A DNA stretch of 61,867 nt, from the NCBI GenBank assembly GCA_900757715.1, contig CAAEOZ010000007.1, forward strand, positions 1 to 61,867. The letters are read 5' to 3'. The DNA comes from an uncultured Veillonella sp. GTDB taxonomy: Bacteria > Bacillota > Negativicutes > Veillonellales > Veillonellaceae. This document shows positions 60,330-61,867 of this stretch, piece by piece. The notes under the pieces are model-generated. The model was not told the DNA's origin and made no database searches. It was given only the letters and a program-made list of their open reading frames with translations. Position 1 is the stretch's first letter; each line of letters begins with the position of its first letter. Both the position numbers and the translations under genes were made by a program.

Positions 60330-61867
60330 TTATAGTGTTTTTACAACGCTGGCACAGCGTGCACAAAGTGTAGGATGTTCACTATCTTGACCTACTGTAT
60401 CACGGTGGATCCAGCAGCGTTCACATTTTTCGAGATTAGATGCAACAACAACTGTCGCTACGCCTGTTTCTTCGTCTTTTACAGCCTCTGTCGGTGCAGC
60501 GCCGTTCACAATGTGAGCTTCGGATACGATAACGAGTTTAGCCAAGCCTTCTTCACCAAGAGCATTCAATGCATCAAATGCAGCGCCTTCAGCGTATACC
60601 GTAACGGATGCATCCAATGGGTGACCAATTGTTTTGTCTTGACGCGCAAGTTCCAAAGCTTTTTGTACGGATGTACGCAAGTCTAACAATTGGTTCCATT
60701 TGTCAGCCAATTCTTGATTGAAGTGTTCTGGATGACCTTGTGGCCAATCTTGAAGCATAACGGATTCGCGCATACCCTCTTCTTTAGGCATGTATTTCCA
60801 AACTTCTTCTGCTGTGAAGGAAAGCACTGGAGATACCATAGCTACCAATGTTTTCAAGATTTCATACATCGCTGTTTGAGCAGAACGACGAGCTACGTTG
60901 TTTTTGCTTTCAGCATACATAGTATCTTTCATTACATCAAGATAGATGGAGCTCAAGTCTACGGTGCAGAAGTTATGAATTGCATGGTATAACATGTGGA
61001 ATTCATAATTTTCGTACGCATCAGTAACCTTTTGACGCACTTCTTCTAAGCGCAACAATGCCCATTTATCGAATTCGGACATATCTGCGTAAGCCACTTT
61101 ATCAGTATTTGGATTGAAGTCATCCAAGTTGCCGAGCAAGAAGCGGAATGTATTGCGGATCTTACGGTATACTTCAGATAATTGTTTTACGATGTCTTTA
61201 GACAAACGTACGTCTGCTTGGTAATCTGCAGAGGATACCCATAAACGCATAACGTCAGCGCCGTATACGTCGATGATGTCGCTAGGTGCTACTGTATTGC
61301 CTACAGATTTAGACATTTTACGACCTTCGCCGTCCACAACGAAGCCGTGAGTCAATACGGAATTGTAAGGTGCCTTACCTGTTGTTGCCACTGCAGTTAA
61401 CAAGGAAGAGTTGAACCAGCCGCGATGTTGGTCGGAACCTTCAAGGTACATAGCGCATGGTACTTCAAGATCGTTAACTTCAAGTACGCCAGCCCAAGAG
61501 GAACCAGAGTCAAACCATACGTCCATGATGTCAGTTTCTTTTTTGAACTCATTATGACCGCAATGAGGACATTTGAAACCTTCTGGTAACAGTTCTTTTG
61601 CACTGTGAGCCCACCATGCATCGGAGCCTTCTACTGCTACTTTTTCTTGTAATGCTTTGATAGTATCATCGTTGATGATGTGCTCGCCACAGCTTTCACA
61701 ATAGTAAATAGGAATTGGCACGCCCCAAATACGTTGACGAGAAATTACCCAGTCACCGCGGTCACGAACCATATTGAAGATGCGGTCGTGGCCCCATTTA
61801 GGAATCCATTGTACTTGGTTATCGATTGCATCAAGTGCTTGTTGACGGTAACCATCTACAGAGGAGA
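60330..61867 (-). CDS. ileS: Isoleucyl-tRNA synthetase, C-terminal part (partial at window edge)
   Basis: At least 512 residues of the C-terminal half are present; the frame runs off the right edge. The KMSKS loop is seen as GRKMSKSVGN, with WVISRQRIWG and DVWFDSGSSW blocks upstream that are typical of class I IleRS. The anticodon-binding domain follows. Two zinc-type cysteine groups are present: CESCGEH...CPHCGH within the catalytic part and CERCW...CARC at the C-terminus. It charges tRNA-Ile. The 5' end must be read from the neighbouring sequence. Confidence 0.95.
   Translation of the reverse strand, partial: SSVDGYRQQALDAIDNQVQWIPKWGHDRIFNMVRDRGDWVISRQRIWGVPIPIYYCESCGEHIINDDTIKALQEKVAVEGSDAWWAHSAKELLPEGFKCPHCGHNEFKKETDIMDVWFDSGSSWAGVLEVNDLEVPCAMYLEGSDQHRGWFNSSLLTAVATTGKAPYNSVLTHGFVVDGEGRKMSKSVGNTVAPSDIIDVYGADVMRLWVSSADYQADVRLSKDIVKQLSEVYRKIRNTFRFLLGNLDDFNPNTDKVAYADMSEFDKWALLRLEEVRQKVTDAYENYEFHMLYHAIHNFCTVDLSSIYLDVMKDTMYAESKNNVARRSAQTAMYEILKTLVAMVSPVLSFTAEEVWKYMPKEEGMRESVMLQDWPQGHPEHFNQELADKWNQLLDLRTSVQKALELARQDKTIGHPLDASVTVYAEGAAFDALNALGEEGLAKLVIVSEAHIVNGAAPTEAVKDEETGVATVVVASNLEKCERCWIHRDTVGQDSEHPTLCARCASVVKTL

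Overview
The window looks like a chromosome segment of a diderm Firmicute of the class Negativicutes, most likely Veillonella or a close relative. The signs are an outer-membrane porin with an N-terminal SLH domain (OmpM/Mep45 type), a coproporphyrin-type heme branch (HemE, HemH, HemY, HemQ) and PEP carboxykinase, CO dehydrogenase and nitrate respiration genes in one AT-rich genome. This assignment is inferred from gene content; no rRNA or tRNA gene is visible.

Layout. 1-600: three degenerate tandem units with large hairpins. 597-5.7 kb: carbonic anhydrase, a YeiH-type membrane protein, a LysE-family exporter, a LysR regulator and an MFS efflux protein. 5.9-8.9 kb: an SLH porin between two paralogous ferric-reductase-like membrane proteins, with a Fur-box-like site upstream of the porin. 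9.2-17.9 kb: nitrate respiration, narGHJI read leftward behind a Crp/Fnr regulator and narK divergent. 18.3-18.7 kb: a candidate type I toxin-antitoxin pair. 18.7-23.2 kb: late heme synthesis. 23.4-27.6 kb: a YhaN/YhaO (SbcCD-like) pair. 27.8-31.4 kb: bioB behind putative BirA operators, a small secreted protein, and a TetR/metallo-hydrolase pair. 31.6-39.9 kb: a CO dehydrogenase with a histidine-rich N-terminus, a LysR regulator, pckA, a DUF438/PAS protein and two stand-alone TonB C-terminal-domain proteins. 40.0-44.3 kb: a 31-residue small ORF and a TroABCD-type metal ABC importer. 44.4-51.7 kb: an accessory island with an ABC ATPase remnant, two acetyltransferases, three small genes and a complete type II CBASS anti-phage operon (cap4-cdn-cap2-cap3). 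51.9-61.9 kb: guaA, a ferredoxin, a HAD phosphatase, an M20 amidohydrolase, an amino-acid binding lipoprotein, a Sel1-repeat protein and the 3' part of ileS.

How the parts fit. Nitrate reductase, its transporter and the Crp/Fnr regulator form one anaerobic respiration module. The heme genes could supply heme b for NarI and for the two ferric-reductase-like proteins. The porin, ferric-reductase-like pair, TroABCD importer and His-rich CooS point to active metal handling. The CBASS operon has every catalytic residue I looked for and appears intact.

Most interesting leads: the CBASS island with its adjacent four-gene cargo operon; the His-rich CooS fusion; the strong intrinsic terminator just before narG with no room for a separate promoter; the toxin-antitoxin locus with two convergent consensus promoters; the Fur-box porin and ferric-reductase cluster; and the tandem hairpin units whose stems differ but stay paired.
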